Assembly (NCBI GenBank): GCA_910577825.1
Contig: CAJTOK010000013.1
Coordinates: 1-64,000, forward strand
DNA length: 64,000 nt
Direction of reading: 5' to 3'
From: an uncultured Lachnospiraceae bacterium
GTDB lineage: Bacteria > Bacillota > Clostridia > Lachnospirales > Lachnospiraceae
Made by a program: the position numbers and the translations under genes
Shown: positions 18,269 to 26,487 of the stretch, piece after piece
Position numbering within the stretch: the first letter of the stretch is position 1
How the letters are laid out: each line of letters opens with the position of its first letter
Notes under the pieces: generated by a model
The model's database searches: none
What the model was told of the DNA's origin: nothing
Seen by the model: the letters and a program-made list of their open reading frames with translations, nothing else

Positions 18269-20401
18269 TCAGTCCTGGTTCTCATTAAACCATTTTTCTA
18301 AAACTGGCTTGTCCCTGCCAATTACATAGCCGCTTCCGCCCCTTCCCTTTACATCTTCCACCATGCTTACAATAAGAATGGGTTTCTTTTCATTATCGGG
18401 GGTAAGAACAGCAAACCATCCTAATTCCGTACCAGATGTATCCTCTTTTGACGCTTTGATTTCTGCTGTTCCCGTTTTTCCTGCTAATGTAACGTCTTTA
18501 CGGTGTGCTGCATATCCTGTGCCATTCGGGTTATTTACTACTTTTATTATCCCATCCAATACTTTCTTTGAAGTTTTTTTAGAAAATGCACCAGGAATCC
18601 AGTATTCTGGTTCTGCCTTGTTTTTATATAACAAGTATGGCTTTATTATATTTCCATCATTACAAAAAGCACTGTAAATACACGCCATATGTAATGGATT
18701 CATTAAAACCTGCCCCTGCCCGTATCCGCTATCAGCCAGCTGTATCTCACTTTCTATATGTCCTGTATTAGAATAACTGGATTTTCCCATTTTTATTTCA
18801 AATGGCATCTCCCCATTAAAACCAATGCCGGATAATGCCCGTTCCATTTCTTTTGCACCGATTTTTAATGCTGCTTTTGCAAAATAAATATTATCTGAAT
18901 AAACCAGTGCATTCTCTAATATAACAGGCTTATATGTATGTAGCGTAGTAATATAATATGTCCCCCATGATTTATCTTTCTGCCAGCTAAGCCCTTCACT
19001 GCCAAAATCTTCCGCTGCACTAATAACCCCGGATTGAAGCCCGGCTGCTGCTACAACAGGTTTAAAAGCAGAACCAGGACACCATGTCTGCCTGAAACGG
19101 TTATATAAAGGTTTATTATCATTTTCATTTAATGCCTTCCACTGTTTCCCGGACATTCCCATAATAAACATATTATTGTCATAAGACGGTGTACTGGCTA
19201 GCGCCAGTACCTCTCCTGTATACGGGTTAATAGAAACAGAACAGCTTTTGTCTTTTTTAAAACTCTCATACAGCCATGACTGGAGGTTTGCATCAATGGA
19301 CAGCTTTATATTCTGGCCGTTCTGCACAGGAATACAGGCTAATTCCTTTTTTTCTTTCCCTTCTGGATTAATAATATAAATTCTGCATCCATTTTTCCCT
19401 TTTAATTCCTTTTCAAACAATCCTTCAATCCCGCTTTTTCCAATAACGCTGCTGCTTGTATATCCTTCACCCGCATGTTTCTCTAAATCCTCCGCTGTCA
19501 CATTCTGCACATAACCAACCAGATGCGCTGCCGCCTCCTTCAATGGATATTCCCTGGTTTCTGTATCAGAAATTATTATACCTGGAATGTTTAATAACTT
19601 TTTCTGGCGTTTATGCTCTTTTAATGTTTCCTTGTCTGCCCCATCAACAAGTAAACCAATATCCCTGGGTTTGGGAAGGGTCTTTACCGGTACGAATGAA
19701 TCTTCCTTTACCCACTTAGCTGACAGTATTTTTTCAATATCCTCTGGTTTCATTTCCAGTAACCTTGCAATCTTTTTAACCGCTTTCTTCTTATTGCCTA
19801 GTTTCCCCGGAACAATCCCGGCTAAAGATGCAGCACCTTGTCCTGCAAGTACCCTTCCATTTCTGTCCAGTATATCCCCTCTCTTTGCCTGTGTTGTAGA
19901 AACCCTGACTTTATCAAGGGAATTAAGCTCTGGGAAAATCACAGAATCATTCCATGCCATTTTAAAACTGCCATCCTCCTCCAGAAAACTTGCTTCATTC
20001 CCAAAACTAATATTGCCTGCATCAGTGTCAAATGAAGTATTATACGTTACTGTTAACTTCTCCTTATTATAACCGGTAATGGTTATCTTCATATTTTCCA
20101 TTCCAATTCCTTCATAAATTGCAGAATTACGGGCAATAAAGTCTTTTTCACTGATGGCTTCCATGCTTTCTGCCGCCAGCATTCCATACATATCCCCATA
20201 TCTTTTTTCAGAAATACAATCCATATATGCAAGTATGGCCTGCTGCAAAACCTGTTCTGGATTTTTCTGTTTCCCCGCCCAGTTTTTAATACATTTTGTT
20301 ATTAAAATTAAACTTAATATAATTATTCCGCCAAGGAACACCATTAAAAGAAAAACAGGAACTATCCTTTTACTCTTTCTCTGGCTGGCTTTATGTTTCA
20401 T
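18269..20401 (-). CDS. MecA-like class B penicillin-binding transpeptidase
   Basis: 710 residues. A membrane anchor spans residues ~12-35. A MecA_N/NTF2-like domain follows at ~45-155, then a PBP dimerisation domain (RGDILDRNGRVLA, GKSGIEGLFE) and the transpeptidase domain. Catalytic motifs are S444-AFK447, S502-D-N504 and K642-TG. This domain order is that of staphylococcal PBP2a, which crosslinks peptidoglycan in the presence of beta-lactams. It faces blaI-blaR1 and its operon promoter carries BlaI-type operators. Whether it has low beta-lactam affinity cannot be judged from sequence. Confidence 0.92.
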   Translation of the reverse strand: MKHKASQRKSKRIVPVFLLMVFLGGIIILSLILITKCIKNWAGKQKNPEQVLQQAILAYMDCISEKRYGDMYGMLAAESMEAISEKDFIARNSAIYEGIGMENMKITITGYNKEKLTVTYNTSFDTDAGNISFGNEASFLEEDGSFKMAWNDSVIFPELNSLDKVRVSTTQAKRGDILDRNGRVLAGQGAASLAGIVPGKLGNKKKAVKKIARLLEMKPEDIEKILSAKWVKEDSFVPVKTLPKPRDIGLLVDGADKETLKEHKRQKKLLNIPGIIISDTETREYPLKEAAAHLVGYVQNVTAEDLEKHAGEGYTSSSVIGKSGIEGLFEKELKGKNGCRIYIINPEGKEKKELACIPVQNGQNIKLSIDANLQSWLYESFKKDKSCSVSINPYTGEVLALASTPSYDNNMFIMGMSGKQWKALNENDNKPLYNRFRQTWCPGSAFKPVVAAAGLQSGVISAAEDFGSEGLSWQKDKSWGTYYITTLHTYKPVILENALVYSDNIYFAKAALKIGAKEMERALSGIGFNGEMPFEIKMGKSSYSNTGHIESEIQLADSGYGQGQVLMNPLHMACIYSAFCNDGNIIKPYLLYKNKAEPEYWIPGAFSKKTSKKVLDGIIKVVNNPNGTGYAAHRKDVTLAGKTGTAEIKASKEDTSGTELGWFAVLTPDNEKKPILIVSMVEDVKGRGGSGYVIGRDKPVLEKWFNENQD

Positions 20402-20446
20402 AATGCTTCACATTCCTTTCTTTTTATTCAGGCATAAATTGTTAAA

Positions 20447-20823
20447 TCAAAATTTATAAATCCGGATGCTCTTCTTTTTATAGGATTTAATTAACTTTTT
20501 TGTTACTGGAACTATGCACATCCTCACACTTTCACCATAGGCAAAGTATGGATAAATCCCTGTCCCGTCCCTGTAATATAAATCACTCGGGGGATTACTG
20601 CTATGGAATCCCTGCTTATTCTGGAATATATTATTATAAGCTTTCTTACTTAATTTCTTATGCTTGCCCTGGCCACATCACACTCCGGGGGCTTATCTGT
20701 TTTATCAGGCACTTCTGGTATCTGCCCGTTTTTATTGTTTTTAACTGCCCCGCCGGTTTTTCCACAGGCAGATAACAGCACAAAACATAATACCAGGCAT
20801 AAAACCAGTATTTTTCTAATCAC
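20447..20823 (-). pseudogene. Small lipoprotein gene broken by a frameshift
   Basis: The first frame starts at GTG 20823 (AGGGAGAG 9 nt upstream) and encodes a lipoprotein signal IRKILVLCLVLCFVLLSAC and a polar tail ending VARASIRN at a stop at 20650. A second frame, open from just after a TGA near 20683 to 20447, encodes CGQGKHKKLSKKAYNN...DLYYRDGTGIYPYFAYGESV...KKSIRIYKF. This reads like real protein. Adding back one base near 20670-20680 joins them into about 125 residues. It is the first gene of the operon that contains the MecA-like transpeptidase. A sequencing error is the main alternative. Confidence 0.6.
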
Positions 20824-20856
20824 AGCATACCACTCTCCCTTCATTATTTTTAATTA

Positions 20857-20868
20857 TTACTTTTGTAA
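20857..20868. promoter_or_regulatory. BlaI-type operator O2
   Basis: The palindrome TTACTTTTGTAA lies downstream of the transpeptidase-operon promoter. It shares ATTACnnTTGTAAGA with the operator at 20905-20916, and the same core with the one at the blaI promoter. Confidence 0.6.
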
Positions 20869-20901
20869 GATTTCATTCCAAAAAAATACTGTATAATATT
20901 A

Positions 20902-20930
20902 ATATTACACTTGTAAGATTTATATGTCAA
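20902..20930 (-). promoter_or_regulatory. Promoter of the MecA-like operon with BlaI-type operator O1
   Basis: On the minus strand TTGACA (20925-20930) and TAATAT (20902-20907) are spaced 17 bp. The palindrome TTACACTTGTAA (20905-20916) covers the spacer and -10, a position where a bound repressor would block polymerase. The site differs at two central positions from that at the blaI promoter. Confidence 0.8.
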
Positions 20931-20978
20931 GCTTTTTATATATATTCTGCCAACAGATGCCAGATTATATATCATTTA

Positions 20979-21617
20979 CTAAGTAACCAGTAAAAACGGC
21001 TTATATACCAAAAAGAACACCAGTACAGCCACAATAATTACAGTTCCAATATAAAGAATTTTACTATATGCTTTTTTATAAAAAACAGCACCAAACAATA
21101 ATCCAAAAGCAATATCAAATATTGTTTGCGCTAACAACATATGCCTGTTGTACAATATAACCAGACATGCAGCAGCCTCTGCTAACATTCCACTTGTGGG
21201 CAGGGCATACAGAAATGAATTGAATACATTATGCCTGTTCCAAAAATACAAAATAAAACTGCCAATACCACAAATAACTGATAAAACAAAATATACAATA
21301 AATAAGTCCGTCTGGAACTGCCCTTCATTTGAAAATTTTGATATATAAAAACCCAATATGTATTTCAGTCCATAAAAACATAGTGTCATGCCGGACATAT
21401 AAAGAAATGAATTGATAAATGCACCTTTATTTGATGAACTCAGGCATGTAATAATACCCACACTTGCAATCCAGAATCCAAAAAGAGTTGCTATTGATGG
21501 CAAACTCCACAAACTTTCTTCATATGGCAAAAAATCCGTAAGCCGGCATAGAATACCAGCGCCCATGCCTATTAGGAATAATGTAAAATATGATTTTTTA
21601 TTATCACTTATTTTTAT
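20979..21617 (-). CDS. Multipass membrane protein of unknown function (ATA start?)
   Basis: About 195-212 residues with six or so hydrophobic helices (LPSIATLFGFWIASVGIIT, LFIVYFVLSVICGIGSFIL, ILYIGTVIIVAVLVFFLVY). The first ATG (21566) falls inside a hydrophobic segment and has no ribosome-binding site. The frame is open further up and a perfect GGAGGT lies 8 nt before an ATA at 21617, giving IKISDNKKSYFTLFLIGMGAG. The natural start is probably at this codon, either a rare ATA initiation or an ATG lost by mutation. I do not recognise the family. It is divergent from the BlaI-regulated operon only in position, not strand. Confidence 0.55.
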   Translation of the reverse strand: MKISDNKKSYFTLFLIGMGAGILCRLTDFLPYEESLWSLPSIATLFGFWIASVGIITCLSSSNKGAFINSFLYMSGMTLCFYGLKYILGFYISKFSNEGQFQTDLFIVYFVLSVICGIGSFILYFWNRHNVFNSFLYALPTSGMLAEAAACLVILYNRHMLLAQTIFDIAFGLLFGAVFYKKAYSKILYIGTVIIVAVLVFFLVYKPFLLVT

Positions 21618-21809
21618 GGCTTGTTACCTCCATAACTGCCCATTTGCCGGGTTGTTTAACGTTAGTATCTTACCATAAACCCATATACACTTCCAATTAA
21701 ATTTTCCTTAAAATTTCCTTTTCCCTGTTCTTTGCCATTATCATCTGCCTGCCATTCCTGCACCCGTTTCTGGACTCCGCCTTTGGATTTATAAATTAAA
21801 GGACAGAAA

Positions 21810-22895
21810 TTAACCCTTCCTGTCAAAATAAAAAGTAAGATAGTTATTTGCTGACTCATCAGTTAAACCATATTCCTTTTTTATAAATTTAATAGCATTA
21901 TCTGTATTCCACCCCAGACCAAACAGGGTATTAATAGTACCTAAAAGTTCACCTTCCGTCCGGCCACGTTCCAATCCTTCTTTCCGGCCTTCTGCCAGAC
22001 CTTCTGCCAGACCTTCTGCCAGACCTTCTGCCAGACCTTCTGCCCGGCCTTCTGCCAGACCCTCTGCCCGGCTTTCCGCCCGTTCACGTTCCATTTCTGT
22101 TAAATATGCAGCCATTTCTGTCATCTCCTTTTTATATCTATCTACAATTAATTTAAATCTGGCATCATGTTTTTGTTCAAATCTTATATCATCAAACTGC
22201 CCTGCAAACATCAAAGACAAAAATTCTACAATATCTTCTAAACCACTGCCAACTTTCTTTTCTGTTAAGATTTTCTTATCTATACAGATAAAAATTATAT
22301 TAAACATCTGGGTTATTTCATCCATCCTTATAACAGGCTTCCTGCTGCGGTCTATGGTATTATTGCTTGTGTTTGTTATTTGGTATTTTAATACCTTATT
22401 AGCCAGGCTTCCGCCTTCTACTAATGTAATCCAGATACTGTAGACAGGCATAATCCCGTCATATCCCGTATCTCTGGAAACTACTTTAATCTGGTCACTA
22501 ACCATTCTTGAAGCATAATACAGGCCTCTCTTAGACAATACATACTCAGTATAAAACTTCCTTTGCATTTCTAAATCAAGTTTAATCTGTACAAAGTTGT
22601 AAAGTAACGTTTTCTGCAAATCTTCTGGAATTGCTATAGTAACCAATATATCATACTTTATATCTGCCTCACCATATGCAGGGCTTTCAGCTCCAACTTG
22701 TATACTGCTGGCATTAACATCATACATTAACTCCTCAATACAGCTAACCGTACATGAACTATAAATATCTATAGTTTCTTTTATGATAATGGCAAGTATT
22801 CTTTTTATACTGAAAACCCTTTTAAAATGGGCGTCATATGTCATATCACCAAATCCCGGTGAAAGTTCTGTACCATTTATTTCTTTTGAATACAT
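21810..22895 (-). CDS. Rpn/PD-(D/E)XK nuclease family protein
   Basis: 361 residues of the Rpn (recombination-promoting nuclease, formerly putative transposase) type. The N-terminal half has the PD-(D/E)XK-like pattern: MTYDAHFKRVFS, EADIKYDILVTIAI, and VQIKLDLEMQRKFY. The C-terminus is a run of AEGL/AEGR repeats encoded by eight 12-bp units, then a degenerate C-terminal helix. Such proteins act as endonucleases; the repeat region commonly varies in number. GGAGG lies upstream of ATG 22895. It is alone, with no transposon ends found. Confidence 0.82.
   Translation of the reverse strand: MYSKEINGTELSPGFGDMTYDAHFKRVFSIKRILAIIIKETIDIYSSCTVSCIEELMYDVNASSIQVGAESPAYGEADIKYDILVTIAIPEDLQKTLLYNFVQIKLDLEMQRKFYTEYVLSKRGLYYASRMVSDQIKVVSRDTGYDGIMPVYSIWITLVEGGSLANKVLKYQITNTSNNTIDRSRKPVIRMDEITQMFNIIFICIDKKILTEKKVGSGLEDIVEFLSLMFAGQFDDIRFEQKHDARFKLIVDRYKKEMTEMAAYLTEMERERAESRAEGLAEGRAEGLAEGLAEGLAEGLAEGRKEGLERGRTEGELLGTINTLFGLGWNTDNAIKFIKKEYGLTDESANNYLTFYFDRKG
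21986..22081. repeat. 12-bp tandem repeats inside the Rpn gene
   Basis: Eight units of 12 bp (consensus GACCTTCTGCCA on the plus strand) encode the four-residue repeat AEGL/AEGR. Units 2-5 are nearly identical; the outer ones have drifted. Unit gain or loss would keep the frame. Confidence 0.9.
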
Positions 22896-23079
22896 TTAAA
22901 CTGTTCCCTGCCTCCTTTGTTCTGCTTATATATTATACCATAACTAAACGTCCTTGTCACTTTATTTTTATATCAGACATGTACATTATAAAAATCTATA
23001 TACAAAGATGCTTTTTCATGCCGCTGTACCCTTGCACCTATGCCATTCATAACAGCTTCAACTTCCCTTTTGCCAGCCA

Positions 23080-23354
23080 TTACAGCAAATCACGGTTATC
23101 CACACTGTCCATATCACCAAAGTCCTGGTTTTCACCAGCCATGCCCCAGATAAAAGTATAAGCCTGTGTACCACTTCCTGCATGGACTGACCAGCTTGGT
23201 GATATCACTGCCTGTTCATTCCTTATAATGATATGCCTTGTTTCCTGCGGCTTTCCCATATAGTGCATTACATATGCGTCTTCTGGAAGATTAAAATATA
23301 AATATACTTCCATCCTTCTGTCATGTGTATGGCAAGGCATTGTATTCCATACAC
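23080..23354 (-). pseudogene. kduI: 3' remnant of kduI (5-keto-4-deoxyuronate isomerase)
   Basis: The C-terminal ~90 residues of KduI are clear: [19 protein letters not shown] with metal-binding His residues, [25 protein letters not shown], and [16 protein letters not shown]. The first ~175 codons are gone. It is joined at about 23355 to the 5' part of kduD, in a different frame. Intact KduI converts 5-keto-4-deoxyuronate to 2,5-diketo-3-deoxygluconate in pectin breakdown. Confidence 0.88.
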
Positions 23355-23896
23355 TATTCCGACGCCATATTTTTTGTAAGCATTTTAAGTCCGCCTTTTG
23401 CTGCTGCATAAGCAGACACCGTTTCTCTTCCAAGCTCACTCATCATAGAACAGACATTGATAATCTTACCGGCACCCTTTTTAACCATCCCTGGCAATAC
23501 TGCCTTTGACATAATAAATGGTGCAGCCAGGTTAATGCCAGCCACTTCCATAAATTCCTCTGTTTTCATCTCCGTCATTGGGATTCTTTTGATAATCCCT
23601 GCATTATTTACAAGAATATCAACTGTGCCAGACTTTTCCTCTATATCAGAAACCATATCCATGACTGCTTTTTCATCTGTAACATCACAGATATATCCAG
23701 ACGCATTAATCCCTTTTCTTTTATATTCTTCCAATGCTGTTTCAAGATGCTCCCTGCTCCTGCAATTAAACACAATTTTTGCCCCTGCTTTTGCCAATGC
23801 CTCTGCAATAGCAAACCCTATGCCGTAAGCTGCACCTGTAACTAATGCAACTTTGCCATCTAATGAATATAAACTGTTTATAAATCCACTGTCCAT
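23355..23896 (-). pseudogene. kduD: 5' part of kduD (2-deoxy-D-gluconate 3-dehydrogenase family SDR)
   Basis: A short-chain dehydrogenase with the Rossmann TGAAYGIGFAIAEAL, NNAG, catalytic Ser in INVCSMM and YAAAK of the active site. It stops at TAG 23354 straight after [11 protein letters not shown], where KduD normally continues with ~70 more residues. The remainder is deleted and replaced by the kduI tail. Start 23896 (MDSGFINSLYSL) has GGGGGATT upstream. The product could still be made as a truncated protein but lacks the C-terminal substrate region. Confidence 0.85.
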
Positions 23897-23982
23897 AATA
23901 ATCCCCCATGCCGCCTTTAGGCGGCACAAATAGCAAAACGGGTAAACCCGTTTGTGAAAAATGCTGGTTTTGCATTTTTCCT

Positions 23983-24042
23983 GTGTGAAATTTAATATAT
24001 CTTAGGTAGTGTTTTTTGCTGCCTTAGATATATTTTTCACAC
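23983..24042. repeat. Structured hairpin element, copy 1
   Basis: ATATATCT (23995-24002) pairs with AGATATAT (24026-24033), extended by GTGTGAAA/TTTCACAC (23983-23990 with 24035-24042). The 23-nt loop contains GTGTTTTTTGC and GCCTT, matching copy 2 at 56.2 kb, while the stem sequences differ but stay paired. It lies just beyond the DUF2264 stop. Two smaller hairpins precede it (around 23935-23953 and 23955-23980). Confidence 0.6.
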
Positions 24043-24073
24043 TAACCTCATTTCTGCATATGTATATATGCTT

Positions 24074-25213
24074 TCAGTCAGCTGCACGGTCACAGCATAT
24101 ATTTTTACCACTCCATATTTTCTTTGCTGTCCATTCCATATCAGGCCTGCTCCAGAAATCATGGCTTTCTGGCAGTCCCAATGCTAAAAAGACACTTTCG
24201 CAAAGATAAAGGCTGCCAGCACATATGTATTCTTCTGCCAAATCCGGCTGGTGTCCGTATACCCCCGACAAAAGCCAGCCATTGCCATCAAAGATATCTT
24301 CATTCTCCATAACCTTATGAATCACCGCATCTAACGCACACCGCACCTGTGGGAAAGGCAGATGTCCTGGTAAAAATCCCTGCAGTGCTGCCTGTGATAA
24401 CAACTGGAAAGCTCCAAAACGGTATGTAACAGAACGTCCGATAACAGGATAGCTCCCGTCAGAGTTAATCATTCTCTCCAAAATATCCGCATATCTGGCA
24501 GAACGTTTCTCACAGATTTCCAGCAAGTCTGCATAATCATTTCTTACTGGTATAAATGTGCGCAGCACATCCAGATACATTGGATGAATCACAAAACTGT
24601 TGTAATAATCCCAATGGAAATTAGGGCCATCCCCGTATGTGCCGTCCCCGAGATACCAGTTTTTATACATATTTACCGCATAATCCGCCCTCGTCATATC
24701 ATAATCTTTTTCGCCCATCACATACAAAGCTGCCTCAACCATTGCAGAAAAGAAAAGCCAGTTACATACAAAGGGCGTGAACTTCCTTGTAGCCCTTAAC
24801 GCATTTGCAAGGTTAATCTTTGTATCTTCATCAAGTAACTGGTATAACTGTTTTGGCGCCCTGACAATACCATGTGCCAGAAATGCCGCATCCACAAGAG
24901 CCTGCCCATAACCATCTGTAAAATTCATATAATCCCGGGATTCTGGATTTACTGCAGACCGGACTGCTTCCCTTGTATACTTACGGTATTTATCCTGCAG
25001 TTCCTTTTCTTCCCCTTGCAGTCCTTCTAACTCAAGCCATGGTGCAATTCCACAGGCCGTCCTTCCAAATGCCTCTAAATACATATACTCCTTCCGTCCA
25101 GGATGGAATACAGCAGGCATATTTTTCTTCAGTGTGCCCCCGGCAAGATTAACAAGGACTGGCTCTGCAATCCGTATCATTGTATCAATCCAGTATCTTC
25201 TCGTGGCATTCAT
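24074..25213 (-). CDS. DUF2264 family protein
   Basis: 379 residues spanning the DUF2264 region: RTACGIAPWLELEG, DAAFLAHGIVRAPKQLY, SAMVEAALYVMG, GDGTYGDGPNFHWDYYNSFVIHPMY and GRSVTYRFGAFQLLSQ. The fold is thought to be an (alpha/alpha)6 barrel and the family is often found with pectin and rhamnogalacturonan genes, suggesting a polysaccharide-degradation role. AAGGAGGTG precedes the ATG. It starts 12 nt after the GH88 gene and precedes the broken kduD-kduI, so it belongs to the uronate cluster. Confidence 0.85.
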   Translation of the reverse strand: MNATRRYWIDTMIRIAEPVLVNLAGGTLKKNMPAVFHPGRKEYMYLEAFGRTACGIAPWLELEGLQGEEKELQDKYRKYTREAVRSAVNPESRDYMNFTDGYGQALVDAAFLAHGIVRAPKQLYQLLDEDTKINLANALRATRKFTPFVCNWLFFSAMVEAALYVMGEKDYDMTRADYAVNMYKNWYLGDGTYGDGPNFHWDYYNSFVIHPMYLDVLRTFIPVRNDYADLLEICEKRSARYADILERMINSDGSYPVIGRSVTYRFGAFQLLSQAALQGFLPGHLPFPQVRCALDAVIHKVMENEDIFDGNGWLLSGVYGHQPDLAEEYICAGSLYLCESVFLALGLPESHDFWSRPDMEWTAKKIWSGKNICCDRAAD

Positions 25214-25225
25214 TACAACACCTCC

Positions 25226-26350
25226 TTACCATAGAAATAATTCCTTACCACATAATTTAAAAACTGCCTCTGTAAAATAATAGTCGCCATACACCATAGG
25301 GAAATTGTGTTTGTCATCATGGTATGCAACAGAACAATTTTCAATTATATAGTCCACATCTGTATCCCAGTTACTTCTGTTCTCTTCCAGCGTTTTCAGT
25401 AACTTCATTGCTGTTTTATGGAAAAATCCTTTTTCTTCTTCCGTTACATGTGTTTCAATCTCAAGCATTCCGCAGGCAGCTATTGCGGCAGCAGAAGAAT
25501 CTTCCCATCCAAGTTCTTTATCCTGGCAGAAGTCAACAGGTATAATCCCGTTTCCAGGAATACATGATTCAAAATATACTGCCGCTTTTTTTGCAGTTTC
25601 CAGATATTTTTCAATCCTTGTATGCCTGTAGCTTAAAGCAAAGCCATATACAGCCCATGCCTGTCCCCTTGTCCATGATGAGCCTGTTTCCATGCCCTGT
25701 CCGCCCAAAGTGCCTTTTATTTTGCCAGTATCCACATCAAACTGCACAATATGGCTGGCTGAGCCGTTTTCACGTATAAATGCCTTTACTGCTGTATCTG
25801 CATGGGCTTTTGCTATCTGTGTAAACCTTGGGTCATTCGTTTCTTGCCCTGCCCAGTATAAAAGCGGAAGATTCATCATACAGTCAATAATTGCCCAGCC
25901 TGCTGTATCTCCGTTCCCTTTATCATTCCATGCACGTATAAACCTGCCTGCAAGATTGAAACGTCCTACAAGATTAGCGGCTGCCAGCAGGGCTCTGTTT
26001 TTTGAACGTGCACTTCCTGTTTTTTTATAATTTGCAACTGCTGTAAGAAGCCATTTAAAACCGCTGTCATGGTCCATTCCCATATAATCTGCCAGGCCCT
26101 GGTCAAGTTTATCCTCAATATTTTTTGCAGCCTGGCGGAAAATCCCATCGCCATACGCATGATATAATTGCCATAACTGCCCGCCATAAAAACCGTTTGT
26201 CCACCAGCTTATCCTGTCTGACCAGTCATCAAAAATGCCATCTGCTGCCAGGTAGGGAATCTTATCCCTGTTCCGCATAACTGACATTTTCATCTTTTCA
26301 TAAATCTTATCTGCCACCCTGCCCGCCCAGGCATAATCATCATTCCCCAT
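25226..26350 (-). CDS. Unsaturated glucuronyl/rhamnogalacturonyl hydrolase (GH88/GH105 type)
   Basis: 374 residues with the (alpha/alpha)6-barrel pattern: the catalytic-region Asp in DHDSGF, the motif SSWTRGQAWAVYGF, and DSSAAAIAACGMLE. Such enzymes cleave the unsaturated uronic acid from oligosaccharides left by polysaccharide lyases, feeding KduI/KduD. There is no signal peptide, so it acts in the cytoplasm. GGAGG 5 nt before ATG 26350 sets the start; the open frame extends to 26401 without a ribosome-binding site. It is the first gene of the minus-strand uronate unit, divergent from the araC pseudogene. Confidence 0.87.
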   Translation of the reverse strand: MGNDDYAWAGRVADKIYEKMKMSVMRNRDKIPYLAADGIFDDWSDRISWWTNGFYGGQLWQLYHAYGDGIFRQAAKNIEDKLDQGLADYMGMDHDSGFKWLLTAVANYKKTGSARSKNRALLAAANLVGRFNLAGRFIRAWNDKGNGDTAGWAIIDCMMNLPLLYWAGQETNDPRFTQIAKAHADTAVKAFIRENGSASHIVQFDVDTGKIKGTLGGQGMETGSSWTRGQAWAVYGFALSYRHTRIEKYLETAKKAAVYFESCIPGNGIIPVDFCQDKELGWEDSSAAAIAACGMLEIETHVTEEEKGFFHKTAMKLLKTLEENRSNWDTDVDYIIENCSVAYHDDKHNFPMVYGDYYFTEAVFKLCGKELFLW

Positions 26351-26487
26351 AATAACCTCCAAACCATAATAGAATTTTACTGCTTTTTTCATATTAGACA
26401 TTTTAAACTATTGATTTAAAAAAGATAATACCCTATACTATTATATACTAACATTTTTAACTATTTTATTATGGAGGTTGTACTATA

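Noticed and set aside
21662..21859. A 65-residue minus-strand frame overlapping the end of the Rpn gene
   Set aside because: No ribosome-binding site, overlaps the Rpn C-terminus in another frame, and no recognisable motif. It may hold remnants of older coding DNA, but I cannot support it.
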